Shown here one piece after another: positions 26,219 through 34,928 of a stretch of DNA of 64,000 bases. The number at the start of each line of letters is the position of its first letter. Position 1 is the stretch's first letter. The stretch is from Brevibacterium sp. ZH18 (GTDB taxonomy: Bacteria > Actinomycetota > Actinomycetes > Actinomycetales > Brevibacteriaceae). A program made the translations under genes and the position numbers. The notes under the pieces were generated by a model. The model ran no database searches and was not told the origin of the DNA. It saw nothing but the letters and a program-made list of their open reading frames with translations. Location: contig NZ_JALDSX010000008.1 in assembly GCF_022748595.1 (NCBI RefSeq), positions 41,559 through 105,558 on the forward strand, read 5' to 3'.

Positions 26219-26340
26219 GATGTCTGCTTTCTCTGCGGTTCTCTTCGGTACTGCGAAATTCTTGAATAGGGGGAAATGCTGAGCCTCATCGGGCGATTGC
26301 CGCGCTGGGGCGGATGCTCACCTCGTCGGCGGGGCTGTTT

Positions 26341-27318
26341 CTAAGCTTCGCCGCTGACTTCGAGGAGGACTTTGCCGCGAACTGAGCGGGAGTCGATGAT
26401 CTCGAGTGCTTCACCGGCCTGTGCCAATGGCAGGACGGTGTGGATCGCGGGATCGAGGGCTCCGGCAGACAGGTGGGGCCACAGGGACTTCCACTGCTCG
26501 GCCACCATTTCGGGTCGGCCTGCTACTGCGGCACCCCAGCCCACGCCTGCCACAGAAACGTTGTTGAGCAGCAGTCGATTGACCTTGACTTCCGGAATCT
26601 GGCCCGCGGTGAAACCGAGGACCAGGAGCGTGCCGAACGTCGACAGGCACCGCAGAGAATCCGTGAAGCGATCTCCACCGACGGGATCTGCGACCAGGTC
26701 GACTCCGCGCGGGAAGATCTCTTTCACGGCGTCTTTGAAACCATCGGCGAAGACCACATGCTGAGCGCCGAGGTTGGCCACCGTGTCCGCCTTCTCCTGA
26801 GTGGAGACGACGGCGATGACTTCCGCACCGTAGGCGAGCGCGACCTGCACCAGGGCACTGCCGAGGCCGCCGGCAGCACCGTGGATGAGGACGCTCTGTC
26901 CTGCTTGAAGTTTCCCACGCACACGCAGAGCGAAGTCCGCCGTCAGCAGGTTCATCGGCATCCCGGCCCCGGAGCGCAGAGTCACCGACTCCGGCAGCGG
27001 AAGAACGCTGCCAGCAGGGACCGCCATGACTTCGGCATAGGCTCCGGTGCCGGCAACACCGACGACACGGTCACCGACAGCGAAGCCGGCGACTCCCTCA
27101 CCCAGTTCGCGCACTGTTCCGGCGACCTCAGAGCCCATCGTGTAGGGCAGCGGTGGCTGCATCTGATATTGCCCGCGCGACTGCAGCAGTTCGGGGAACG
27201 TCACGCCTGCATAGGCGACGTCGATGAGCACGGTGCCCGGTTCGGCGGTGGGGGTGTCGACGTCTGCAAGTCCGAGCGAACTCGGCCCGTCGGTTGCGCT
27301 CAGCTGTACTGCCTTCAT
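26341..27318 (-). CDS. NADPH:quinone oxidoreductase family protein (MDR)
   Basis: A 325-aa zinc-free MDR protein. It begins MKAVQLSATDGPSSLGLADV, has PPLPYTMGSEVAGTV and the NADP loop SVLIHGAAGGLGSALVQVAL, then VVSTQEKADTVANLGAQHVV. In acyl-CoA catabolic clusters such genes (NADPH:quinone oxidoreductase/Qor-like) often accompany acyl-CoA dehydrogenases, perhaps reducing enoyl-CoA side products. It lies 122 bp upstream of the dehydrogenase and 29 bp downstream of an SDR gene, all on the minus strand. Confidence 0.87.
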   Translation of the reverse strand: MKAVQLSATDGPSSLGLADVDTPTAEPGTVLIDVAYAGVTFPELLQSRGQYQMQPPLPYTMGSEVAGTVRELGEGVAGFAVGDRVVGVAGTGAYAEVMAVPAGSVLPLPESVTLRSGAGMPMNLLTADFALRVRGKLQAGQSVLIHGAAGGLGSALVQVALAYGAEVIAVVSTQEKADTVANLGAQHVVFADGFKDAVKEIFPRGVDLVADPVGGDRFTDSLRCLSTFGTLLVLGFTAGQIPEVKVNRLLLNNVSVAGVGWGAAVAGRPEMVAEQWKSLWPHLSAGALDPAIHTVLPLAQAGEALEIIDSRSVRGKVLLEVSGEA

Positions 27319-27347
27319 GATGTCTGCTCTTCCTTGTTCACTTCGTT

Positions 27348-28130
27348 CTAGATGCCTGTTGATGCGACGACGCCGCCATCGACGACGATGGTGTCGCCGA
27401 CGACATAGTCACCGGCCCGCGAGGCGAGGTAGGCTGCGGCGCCGGCCATGTCCTCGGGGGTGCCGATCCGGCCTGCCGGGATGCGCTGCTGGACTTCATC
27501 ACCGTGATCACGGGCATCCTTGTTCATCCGTGAGGGGAATGCTCCGGGTGCGATTGCGCTGACGATCACGCCGTCGGGTGCGAGCCTGGCCGCCAGGCGC
27601 TTGGTCAGGTGGATGACTCCGGCCTTGCTCGCGTGGTAGCTGTACGTCTCGTTCGGATTCGTCCTGATGCCGTCGATGGAGGCGACATTGATGACCTTGG
27701 CCAGGTGGTCTCCCCCGGCAGCGGCTGCGCGCAGGTCGGGTGAGAGTTTCTGGGTGAGGAAGAACAATGCCTTGAGGTTGAGGTCCATGACCTTGTCCCA
27801 GCCGTGTTCCGGGAACTCGTCGAAGGGTGCTCCCCACGCGGCTCCAGCGTTGTTGACGAGGATATCCAGGCTCGATTCGTGTTCGCGGAGGCGGGAGACG
27901 ACAGATTCGAGTCCCTCCGGCGTTGAGATGTCACCCGGAATGGAGGTGCAGGTTCCCTGCTGAGACATCTCGGCTGCTGCCGCATCGCATTCCTCGGCCT
28001 TGCGGGCCGTGATGTAGACGCGCACGCCCAGCTGGACGAACCCTTCTGCGATCATTCGGCCGATGCCGCGCGAACCCCCGGTGATGAGGGCGCAGCGTCC
28101 TTCCAGATCGAACAGTGTTGACATGTTCAT
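27348..28130 (-). CDS. Short-chain dehydrogenase/reductase (3-hydroxyacyl-type)
   Basis: A 260-aa classical SDR with CALITGGSRGIGRMIAEGF, NNAGAAWG, INVASIDGI and the catalytic YHASKAG motif. The C-terminal DYVVGDTIVVDGGVV is typical of beta-ketoacyl reductase/RhlG-like SDRs. I chose ATG 28130 because AGGA is 6 nt upstream. It heads the minus-strand unit with the quinone-type reductase, dehydrogenase and kinase. A TTGAA-N12-TTCAA dyad lies 63-85 bp upstream. A role in 3-hydroxyacyl-CoA oxidation is inferred from context. Confidence 0.88.
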   Translation of the reverse strand: MNMSTLFDLEGRCALITGGSRGIGRMIAEGFVQLGVRVYITARKAEECDAAAAEMSQQGTCTSIPGDISTPEGLESVVSRLREHESSLDILVNNAGAAWGAPFDEFPEHGWDKVMDLNLKALFFLTQKLSPDLRAAAAGGDHLAKVINVASIDGIRTNPNETYSYHASKAGVIHLTKRLAARLAPDGVIVSAIAPGAFPSRMNKDARDHGDEVQQRIPAGRIGTPEDMAGAAAYLASRAGDYVVGDTIVVDGGVVASTGI

Positions 28131-28190
28131 GCGGCTTCCTTCGTTTGATTCGTCGAGTCGTCTGCGACTCAGTGTCTGTCCCTCGACCAT

Positions 28191-28214
28191 AGTTGAACCC
28201 GATGTCAACTTCAA
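28191..28214. promoter_or_regulatory. Shared catabolic operator, site 1
   Basis: A dyad TTGAA-N12-TTCAA (28193-28214) preceded by AG. It lies upstream of the SDR operon (start 28130). Together with the other two sites, bases between the arms (G at position 9 and TCA at 13-15 after the first T) are also shared. Confidence 0.6.
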
Positions 28215-28238
28215 TAGTGCGGGGTGGGCATCCGCAGG

Positions 28239-28718
28239 TCAGACCTCGGCGCCGTGTTCGGTGAAGAATCCGATGGATTCTGCGACGCAGACGGGCTTCT
28301 CGATTCCCTCGGCCTCGAAGACCTGGGTCGTCGTGATCTGCGCGGATCCGGTCTTACGTCGTTCCACCTCGGTGACGGTGGCGCGCATGCGAACTCGCGA
28401 TCCCACCGGCCGGGGATTCGGGAATCGCACCTTCCCGTACCCGTAGTTAAGGCTGTGAGCGAAGCCGTCGAAAGCCATCAGCTCTTCCATGAATGCCGGT
28501 CCGAGCGAGAGCGTGAACAGGCCGTGCCCGATCGTTCCGGCGAAGGGGCCTGCCGCCGCCCGCTCCTCGTCGACATGGATCCACTGATGATCGTTCGTCA
28601 GGTCGGCAAAGGAGTTGATGTCGTCCTGGACCAGCACGTGCCAGCCGGTCGGGCCGAGCTCCTGGCCGACGAGTCCTTCGAGATCGGAGATCGAGGTGGG
28701 ACGAATGGGAGTGGTCAT
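28239..28718 (-). CDS. MaoC-family (R)-hydratase/dehydratase
   Basis: A 159-aa hot-dog-fold protein. FADLTNDHQWIHVDEERAAA carries the hydratase-2 Asp/His pair, and GPFAGTIGHGLFTLSLGPAF is the second family motif. It adds water to enoyl-CoAs. Ends with VAESIGFFTEHG. It is divergent from the phosphotriesterase-like gene; the shared intergenic region holds operator site 3. It probably supplies the hydration step that yields 3-hydroxyacyl-CoA for the SDRs. Confidence 0.9.
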   Translation of the reverse strand: MTTPIRPTSISDLEGLVGQELGPTGWHVLVQDDINSFADLTNDHQWIHVDEERAAAGPFAGTIGHGLFTLSLGPAFMEELMAFDGFAHSLNYGYGKVRFPNPRPVGSRVRMRATVTEVERRKTGSAQITTTQVFEAEGIEKPVCVAESIGFFTEHGAEV

Positions 28719-28785
28719 TGTCTGCCTTTCGGTGGGGCGCAGCGCGGTACAGGCGAGCGCAAAGCGGAGAAATGAGAAGCCGAAC

Positions 28786-28809
28786 TTGAAATTGACTTCA
28801 TATTCGATA
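28786..28809. promoter_or_regulatory. Shared catabolic operator, site 3
   Basis: TTGAA-N12-TTCGA (28786-28807) between the divergent MaoC (start 28718) and lactonase (start 28898) genes. Read on the minus strand it matches site 1 at 16 of 24 positions. Confidence 0.55.
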
Positions 28810-28897
28810 ACGTAAGACTAACCGTGTGAGCCGCATCACTTCAAGTGGCATCGGCGCCGACCACACGGCCGAGCTACGTATGCGAAGGAGCAGCACC

Positions 28898-29857
28898 ATG
28901 GCAGAAGTGCAGACCGTCACCGGCACCATCGACAGCAGCCGCCTCGGCAAGACCCTTGTCCACGAACACGTCTTCGTCCTCAGCGAAGAGATGCGCCAGA
29001 ACTACGACTCCACCTGGGACGAAGAAGAGAAGATCGCGGACGCCGTGACCAAGCTCAACGACCTCAAGGATGCGGGAATCGACACGATCTTCGATCCCAC
29101 GGTCGTCGGGCTCGGTCGCTTCATTCCGCGCGTCCAGAAAGTCGCCGAGCAGACAGACCTCACCATCGTCGTGGCCACCGGCCTCTACACCTACACCGAT
29201 CTGCCGCACCGTTTCGACGTCCGCGGGCCCGGCCTCCTCATCGATGAGCCCGAGCCCCTAGTCGGCCTGTTCGTCAGCGACATAGAGGACGGAATCGCGG
29301 GCACCGGAGTCAAGGCGGCGTTCCTCAAATGCGCCATCGAGGCACCGGGGCTGACCACTGGGGTGGAGCGGGCCATGCGCGCGGTCGGACAGGCGAGCGC
29401 CCAGACGGGTGCCCCGATCACCGTGCACACCAATCCGCACACGGAATCCGGGCTCGTCGCACAGCAGGTGCTCAAGGAAGAAGGTGCGGATCTGAGCAAG
29501 GTGGTCATGGGCCATTCAGGTGATTCGACGGACCTCGACTACCTGATGAAACTGGCAGACAATGGGTCATTTTTGGGCATGGACCGATTCGGCCTCGACG
29601 TGTACCTGCCGACGGACAAACGCATCGACACGATCGTCGAACTCGTCCGTCGTGGCTACGCCGAGAAGATCACTCTGGCCCACGACGCCTCGTGCTACAT
29701 CGACTACCTCTCACAGGAGGAGAAGACGCAGATCCAGCCCAACTGGCACTTCCGGCACATCTCAGATGACGTCATTCCGACCCTGCTGGAGCGAGGTGTC
29801 ACCGAGGACGACATCGACACCATGCTGGTGAAGAATCCGCGCCGCTACTTCGAGTGA
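28898..29857 (+). CDS. Phosphotriesterase-family metal-dependent lactonase
   Basis: A 319-aa amidohydrolase-fold protein. Metal ligands: LVHEHVF (HxH), the carbamylated lysine in VKAAFLKCAIE, APITVHTNPH, VVMGHSGDSTD and LAHDASCYID. This is the phosphotriesterase/PLL family, whose natural activity is mostly hydrolysis of lactones. GAAGGAG precedes ATG 28898; the longer frame lacks such a site. In this cluster I infer that it opens a gamma- or delta-lactone to a hydroxy acid for CoA activation. The last codons are repeated in tandem past the stop. Confidence 0.9.
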   Translation: MAEVQTVTGTIDSSRLGKTLVHEHVFVLSEEMRQNYDSTWDEEEKIADAVTKLNDLKDAGIDTIFDPTVVGLGRFIPRVQKVAEQTDLTIVVATGLYTYTDLPHRFDVRGPGLLIDEPEPLVGLFVSDIEDGIAGTGVKAAFLKCAIEAPGLTTGVERAMRAVGQASAQTGAPITVHTNPHTESGLVAQQVLKEEGADLSKVVMGHSGDSTDLDYLMKLADNGSFLGMDRFGLDVYLPTDKRIDTIVELVRRGYAEKITLAHDASCYIDYLSQEEKTQIQPNWHFRHISDDVIPTLLERGVTEDDIDTMLVKNPRRYFE

Positions 29858-29892
29858 CAGCTACTTCGAGTGACCTCTACTTCGAGTCACCT
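29845..29892 (+). repeat. Three 16-bp tandem units across the lactonase stop codon
   Basis: Units at 29845-29860, 29861-29876 and 29877-29892 all begin CTACTTCGAGT. They duplicate the final codons and stop (YFE-stop) of the lactonase gene. The third unit has a G-to-C change. Confidence 0.85.
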
Positions 29893-29957
29893 CGATACAC
29901 ACAGAACCAAGGACACGCAGCGCCCTTCAGCAGTCTTCAACGAACAAAGGACACCGC

Positions 29958-31352
29958 ATGCCCTCTTCCACCACCAGCCTCAGTCGCAGCGATTCGAAGG
30001 TCCGAGACAAAAAGCACGGACGCCTGCGGGCGGCCGGACTCGTCGGCTCATCGATCGAGTGGTACGACTTCTTCCTCTACGGCACCGCCGCCGCACTCGT
30101 CTTCCCCCATGTGTTCTTTCCCGACGCAGAAGGCATCAACGGTGTACTCCTGTCGTTCTCAACCTTTGCCACAGGCTTCATCGCCCGTCCGATCGGTGGA
30201 CTGCTCGCCGGTAACTACGGCGACAAGCTCGGCCGCAAACCCATGGTCGTCATCTCTCTGCTGGGAATGGCGATCTTCACGTTCGCCATCGGTTGCCTAC
30301 CCTCGACCGGCAGCATCGGCCTCATCGCACCGATCCTGCTCGTGACATGCCGCTTCCTCCAGGGCATCGCCTGTGGGGCACAGTGGGGTGGCCTTGCCCT
30401 CCTGCTCAGCGAGTCGGCCGGACCCAAGCACCGGGCATTTTCGGGCTCCTTCATGCAGGTGGGCGTCCCCTGCGGAGCCTTGCTGGGTAACCTCGTCTTC
30501 GTCATCGTCTCCACTTCCATCAGCCACGAAGCCTTCGTCTCGTGGGGATGGCGGGTCCCGTTCTGGGCCACAGCACTCCTCGTACCGGTCGTCATGTACA
30601 TCCAGCTCAAGATCGAGGACTCCCCGGAGTTCGAAGCGCTCAAGCACGAAGTCTCGTCGAACAAACCTGCCGTCGTGCGTGCACCGCTGTGGCAGGCCGT
30701 GAAGTCGAACTGGAAGACGATCCTGCTCGCCTCCGGCACGCTGTCGGCCACGAACTGCGTCTTCTACATTACGATCGCCGGTGCCCTGTCCTATGGCACG
30801 ACGTACCTCGCCATGGATTACAACAGCATGCTCATTGCAGCCATGCTCTCCACCGTCGTCGCGATCCCGGTTACTCTGCTCGGGGGCAAGTTGGCCGACA
30901 GGATCGGGCGTCGACCGGTCATCATCATCGGCGGAGTCGGGATTCTCATCTGGGCATTCCCCTACTTCGCCCTCATCAACGCAGCGAACATGGCCATGTT
31001 CACGATCGCAGTCAGCGTTGCCGCAGTGTTCCAGTCGCTCGTCTACGCCCCGGTCGCCTCGTATTTCGGTGAGCTGTTCGCACCACAGATCCGGTTCTCC
31101 TCGGTGTCCTTGGCCTATCAGCTCAATGCGATCATCGTGTCGGGCTCGACACCCATCGTGATGACCTGGCTGATCGCGAAGATGGACGGCTCAACCCTGG
31201 GCATCACTCTCTTCGTTTGTGCCATGGCGGTTCTCACGGTCGGGTGTGCCGTCGCGCTGAAGGAGACCAACCCGAAGTCGGTCAGGCAGTCCCCAACTGC
31301 TGTTCCCGGCGAGCATCTGCATGCCAACAGCGTTGCAGGCTCCGCGGACTGA
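29958..31352 (+). CDS. MFS transporter, metabolite:H+ symporter (MHS) family
   Basis: A 464-aa, 12-helix transporter with SSIEWYDFFLYGTAAALVF in helix 1 (the acidic MHS signature), RPIGGLLAGNYGDKLGRKP in loop 2-3, CRFLQGIACGAQWGGLALLL in helix 4, and KLADRIGRRPVIIIGG in loop 8-9. Members import organic acids with protons. It follows the lactonase gene by 100 bp on the same strand and ends before a perfect hairpin, so the two probably form a unit that imports and opens the lactone or hydroxy acid. Confidence 0.9.
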   Translation: MPSSTTSLSRSDSKVRDKKHGRLRAAGLVGSSIEWYDFFLYGTAAALVFPHVFFPDAEGINGVLLSFSTFATGFIARPIGGLLAGNYGDKLGRKPMVVISLLGMAIFTFAIGCLPSTGSIGLIAPILLVTCRFLQGIACGAQWGGLALLLSESAGPKHRAFSGSFMQVGVPCGALLGNLVFVIVSTSISHEAFVSWGWRVPFWATALLVPVVMYIQLKIEDSPEFEALKHEVSSNKPAVVRAPLWQAVKSNWKTILLASGTLSATNCVFYITIAGALSYGTTYLAMDYNSMLIAAMLSTVVAIPVTLLGGKLADRIGRRPVIIIGGVGILIWAFPYFALINAANMAMFTIAVSVAAVFQSLVYAPVASYFGELFAPQIRFSSVSLAYQLNAIIVSGSTPIVMTWLIAKMDGSTLGITLFVCAMAVLTVGCAVALKETNPKSVRQSPTAVPGEHLHANSVAGSAD

Positions 31353-31402
31353 GAGTCAAAGCCGTCTGAAGATTCACAACCACTCGAGGATCCAAGCACA
31401 CG

Positions 31403-31433
31403 TTGAGCGGCAGGGACTTTCCCTGCCGCTCAA
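31403..31433. terminator. Bidirectional terminator between transporter and SDR genes
   Basis: A perfect 14-bp stem (TTGAGCGGCAGGGA and its complement) with a 3-nt loop. It lies between the converging transporter (plus) and SDR (minus) genes. Confidence 0.85.
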
Positions 31434-31441
31434 TCGTTTCG

Positions 31442-32251
31442 TCAGCGGCCTGAAGTCGAGGTGCCCTGCAGCTTCGCCTGGTAGCGGCGCATGCCGCGGA
31501 TCCAGCGATCGTAGTCCGATCCCTTCATGCGGTACATGTCGAGGACTTCGGGGTGGGGCAGGATGAGGAAAGTCTCGGCTTCGATGGCAGCCATCACGGT
31601 CGTGGCGACGTCTGCCGGCTCGAGGACATTGCCCGCCTCGGCGACTGCACGCTGACCGGTCAGGGCTGTGCCGGTGATCGCGTCGGGATCCTCGCCCCAC
31701 AGGATCTTCGTGTTCACGCCCATGGGTGCCAGCACGGACACGCGCAACCCCTCATCGCCATAGGTCACGGACAGCCATTCCGCGAAGGAGAGAGCGGCGT
31801 GCTTGGTCACCGAGTATCCTGCCGATCCGATCTGGGTGAGCAGTCCCGCCGCCGAGGCGGTGGCGACGAAATATCCTTCCCCACGAGCCGTCCACGTCGG
31901 TACAAGGCGTTCGGCTGCGCGGATGTGGGCACGCAGGTTGACGTCGATGATCCGGTCCCAGTCTTCGTCGCCGCCGAGCCCGGTGACTCCGGTGATCCCG
32001 GCATTGGCGAAGTAGAGATCGACCTGGCCCAGTTCACGCTCGGCCGTGTCCACCAGCTCGGCCACCCCGACTGCCGAGGAGACATCCCCCGTCCAGTGCG
32101 GCTGCCCTAGCTGCGCTGCGGTCTCAGCAACCTCCTCGGCGAGGTCGGCGAGGAGCACTCGCGCCCCGCGCTCATGGAGTGCCGCTGCGATCGCGGCACC
32201 GATCCCTCCGGCCGCGCCGGTGACTACTGCGTTCCGTCCTTTGAGTTCCAT
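31442..32251 (-). CDS. Short-chain dehydrogenase/reductase
   Basis: A 269-aa SDR: NAVVTGAAGGIGAAIAAAL, FANAGITG, ATASAAGLL and the catalytic YSVTKHA. The C-terminal part is less like fatty-acid reductases and ends in DRWIRGMRRYQAKLQ, a tail common in SDRs of acyl-CoA catabolic clusters. It is divergent from the acyl-CoA synthetase gene with operator site 2 between them. It could oxidise the 3-hydroxyacyl-CoA made in the proposed pathway. Confidence 0.87.
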   Translation of the reverse strand: MELKGRNAVVTGAAGGIGAAIAAALHERGARVLLADLAEEVAETAAQLGQPHWTGDVSSAVGVAELVDTAERELGQVDLYFANAGITGVTGLGGDEDWDRIIDVNLRAHIRAAERLVPTWTARGEGYFVATASAAGLLTQIGSAGYSVTKHAALSFAEWLSVTYGDEGLRVSVLAPMGVNTKILWGEDPDAITGTALTGQRAVAEAGNVLEPADVATTVMAAIEAETFLILPHPEVLDMYRMKGSDYDRWIRGMRRYQAKLQGTSTSGR

Positions 32252-32309
32252 CGTCTCCCTCTCCGCAAAATAGCCTCACCTCATTGTGTGCGAGGCCACA
32301 TCCATCTAT

Positions 32310-32333
32310 AGTTGAACCTGCACTCAGTTTCAA
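32310..32333. promoter_or_regulatory. Shared catabolic operator, site 2
   Basis: A dyad TTGAA-N12-TTCAA (32312-32333) preceded by AG, between the divergent SDR (start 32251) and acyl-CoA synthetase (start 32410) genes. It matches site 1 at most positions, including AGTTGAACC at the left end. Confidence 0.6.
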
Positions 32334-32409
32334 GTAACTAGATCGACGATGATCGGCATCGGGCCCAGCGCGGGCTCGGACCTGCACCGTCGTGAACCGA
32401 AGGAGTTTC

Positions 32410-33945
32410 ATGGCCGCGACCCTGCGCACGTCAATCGTCGATCTGCTTGTCCCCTGGGCAGAAACCATCCCCGATTCCATCGCTGTGCGCACTCCCCCTG
32501 GTCCCGACCGGGTCTCGCTGACCCAGCTGCGCTTCCTCGGAGAGATCGGGGCAGCCCGCGATCGCTACCGCGCAGCGGGCCTGAACCCGGGTGAGCGGAC
32601 GGTGCTCATCGCGCCGTCCTGCCCGGAGTTCCTCATCGAGTTCCTCGGCGCCCATGCTGCCGGACTGGCGGTCGTGGCCGTCAACCCGCTGTCGACGGCC
32701 CGAGAGCTCATGTACATCCTCGAGGACTCAGAAGCCCGTCGCCTCGTGGCCCATCCGGCCATGGCGGAGGCGGGACGACTCGCTGCAAGCGAGAAAGACA
32801 TCGGCTTCGACACCCTGCCGTTGGTCGGCAATGAGGGCCCGATTCTTCAGCTGGGAGATGGCGGTGCCGCTGACTTCGATCGTGTCGAGTTCGAGTGGGA
32901 TGATCTTGCCGCTCTGCTCTACACGTCCGGCACCACCGGCAAGCCGAAGGGCGCCATGCTGTCGTTGGGCAATTTCATCGCGACGACGGACATCGTCAAA
33001 GAGATGACTCAGACTTCCCCGGATGACCGGTCCGCGACCGGTCTGCCGCTGTTCCATGTCTTCGGACTTGCCGACATGGCACTGCCCGCGCTGAGCGCGG
33101 GCGCACCTCTCACCCTCTTTCCCCGGTGGGACCCGCAGGCCTTCGTCGACGCCCTCACCGAGGACGAGATCTCCATCATCTCGGGCGTACCCACCATGTG
33201 GATGTCGGTGCTGACGAATGCCGATGGGGCTGCCACGCCGAACCTGCGCCTCGTGAGCTCCGGCGGTGCGGCGATCGCCGGAGAGGTCATCCGCAAGGTC
33301 GAAGCGCGTTTCTCTGCCCCCGTGGCAGAAGGGTACGGGCTGACGGAGACGGCCGGGCTGGGAACGTTCAATCCGCTGTTCGGGACGAGGAAGGTCGGAA
33401 GCGTCGGCCCGTCCACACCAGGCTTTCAGGTCAAGGTCATCGACCCTGATGGTGCATCGCTGCCTGCCGGTGAGGTCGGTGAAGTGGTCTTGCGCGGTCC
33501 GGCAGTCATGCTCGGGTATTGGAAGAAACCCGAGGCCACCGCCGAGGTGCTCGATGATGACGGCTGGTTCCGCACGGGAGATCTGGGCAAGTTGGATGAC
33601 GACGGGTACCTCTTCATCGTCGACCGAATCAAGGACCTCATCATCCACGGCGGGTACAACGTGTACCCACGCGAAGTCGAAGAGGTGCTCTACGAGATTC
33701 CAGGAGTCGCTCAGGCCAGCGTGGTCGGAACCCCGGATGAGAAGTATGGACAGCAGGTGACCGCAGTCATCGCCCTGTCCCCCGGCGCCCACCTCGACGC
33801 GGCAGAGGTAGATAGATTCGCCAGGGAGAACCTCGCTGCCTACAAGATTCCGCGGATCATCGAATTCGTCGAGGAGCTACCCAAGGGACCCAGCGGCAAG
33901 ATCCTCAAGCGCGAGATCGTGCGGATGTACACGCAGACTTCATGA
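32410..33945 (+). CDS. AMP-forming acyl-CoA synthetase
   Basis: A 511-aa ANL-superfamily ligase. AMP-binding loop LLYTSGTTGKPKGAMLSLGN, VAEGYGLTETAGLGTFN, the hinge RTGDLGKLDDDGYLFIVDR, KDLIIHGGYNVYPREVEEVL, and the catalytic lysine in LPKGPSGKILKRE. It activates a carboxylic acid to its CoA ester. AAGGAG lies 4 nt before ATG 32410. Context suggests that the substrate is the hydroxy acid released by the lactonase, making it the LvaE-like step. Confidence 0.92.
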   Translation: MAATLRTSIVDLLVPWAETIPDSIAVRTPPGPDRVSLTQLRFLGEIGAARDRYRAAGLNPGERTVLIAPSCPEFLIEFLGAHAAGLAVVAVNPLSTARELMYILEDSEARRLVAHPAMAEAGRLAASEKDIGFDTLPLVGNEGPILQLGDGGAADFDRVEFEWDDLAALLYTSGTTGKPKGAMLSLGNFIATTDIVKEMTQTSPDDRSATGLPLFHVFGLADMALPALSAGAPLTLFPRWDPQAFVDALTEDEISIISGVPTMWMSVLTNADGAATPNLRLVSSGGAAIAGEVIRKVEARFSAPVAEGYGLTETAGLGTFNPLFGTRKVGSVGPSTPGFQVKVIDPDGASLPAGEVGEVVLRGPAVMLGYWKKPEATAEVLDDDGWFRTGDLGKLDDDGYLFIVDRIKDLIIHGGYNVYPREVEEVLYEIPGVAQASVVGTPDEKYGQQVTAVIALSPGAHLDAAEVDRFARENLAAYKIPRIIEFVEELPKGPSGKILKREIVRMYTQTS

Positions 33946-34010
33946 CGATGCGGGTGCCGAGGCAGCAATGCCGGAAGGCAAGCTGACATCCACCGACCAT
34001 ATTCGTGCTT

Positions 34011-34928
34011 TCACGTCGTTGCAGGTGCATTGATGGACGTGATTATCTGCTTGAACCACTCTCGCGCCGAATCTATATCTGCCAGCACCGGTGAGTCACC
34101 ATCGATCTCTGTCTCTTCACGGGAAAGTTGGTATGCGGGCTCCCCGCCGTCCATCGGGCGTACCGGCAGCGGAGGCCACTCCTGCGCGCGTCGGAAGTCG
34201 AATGTGCGCACACAGAACTCTCGCACGGAGTCCAGATCAGGATCAGCAGCCCACAGCAGCTGCAGATCCACCAGGTCATGGGCACGGGAGTAGTCGGGGT
34301 CCGTCAAGGCGTGGATCTTCTGCGCGATCTGGTACTCCAGCTCGATCAGCTCCACCGGCTGTAGCGCACCGAAGCCAAATCGATTAGTCAGCTCAATGAG
34401 CTCGCTATCGATCTGGCGACGGGCATGAGCATGCGGCTCGATCTCAGGATCGGATACCTCCACATCGAGACCGCCCCATTCCCTGCCGAGAAATGACAAT
34501 GTGACCCGGTAGGGGTGCATCACGTACTGAGGCTGAGCAAGCCCGGGGTCGTGCAGCGGCCGAGACTTCAAGTCCGCAGTAAACGCCACGCGATCCGGCG
34601 CGTCAGGATCTTTTTTGCGTGCGCCCTTGGTCGCTGGCACCGTGCCCCAGCCCGGTGCCAGACCTGCCCGGAACGCCTCTTCAAACTCTTTACCCCGCCG
34701 TAGCGTGGAGACGTCAAGGTCGGCTGTGGCTCGTGTCCCGCTCTCCCCCATGCGCAGCTTTACGCCCATGCCACCCTTGATGGCGACGGCGCCAGGCAGC
34801 ATTTGGGACACGATGAGCGTGCAGAGCATTCTACGCACGCGATTCGCAGGCACCCCAAGGTCTCGAGCAGCCTCTTCCACCCGGGTGTTCAACTGCGCCA
34901 AGTTCAGAGGCGGTGTCGCGGTGTTCAT
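34011..34928 (-). CDS. abiEii: AbiEii-type nucleotidyltransferase toxin
   Basis: A 305-aa AbiEii/AbiGii-family protein. The nucleotidyltransferase start is AVAIKGGMGVKLRMGESGTR, then ATADLDVSTLRRG with the catalytic Asp pair, and ELEYQIAQKIHALTDPDYSR, RAHDLVDLQLLW near the C-terminal helical part. AbiEii toxins (type IV toxin-antitoxin, phage abortive infection) modify tRNA ends. I use ATG 34928, which overlaps the antitoxin stop by 4 bp. It forms a complete AbiE pair. Confidence 0.9.
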   Translation of the reverse strand: MNTATPPLNLAQLNTRVEEAARDLGVPANRVRRMLCTLIVSQMLPGAVAIKGGMGVKLRMGESGTRATADLDVSTLRRGKEFEEAFRAGLAPGWGTVPATKGARKKDPDAPDRVAFTADLKSRPLHDPGLAQPQYVMHPYRVTLSFLGREWGGLDVEVSDPEIEPHAHARRQIDSELIELTNRFGFGALQPVELIELEYQIAQKIHALTDPDYSRAHDLVDLQLLWAADPDLDSVREFCVRTFDFRRAQEWPPLPVRPMDGGEPAYQLSREETEIDGDSPVLADIDSAREWFKQIITSINAPATT

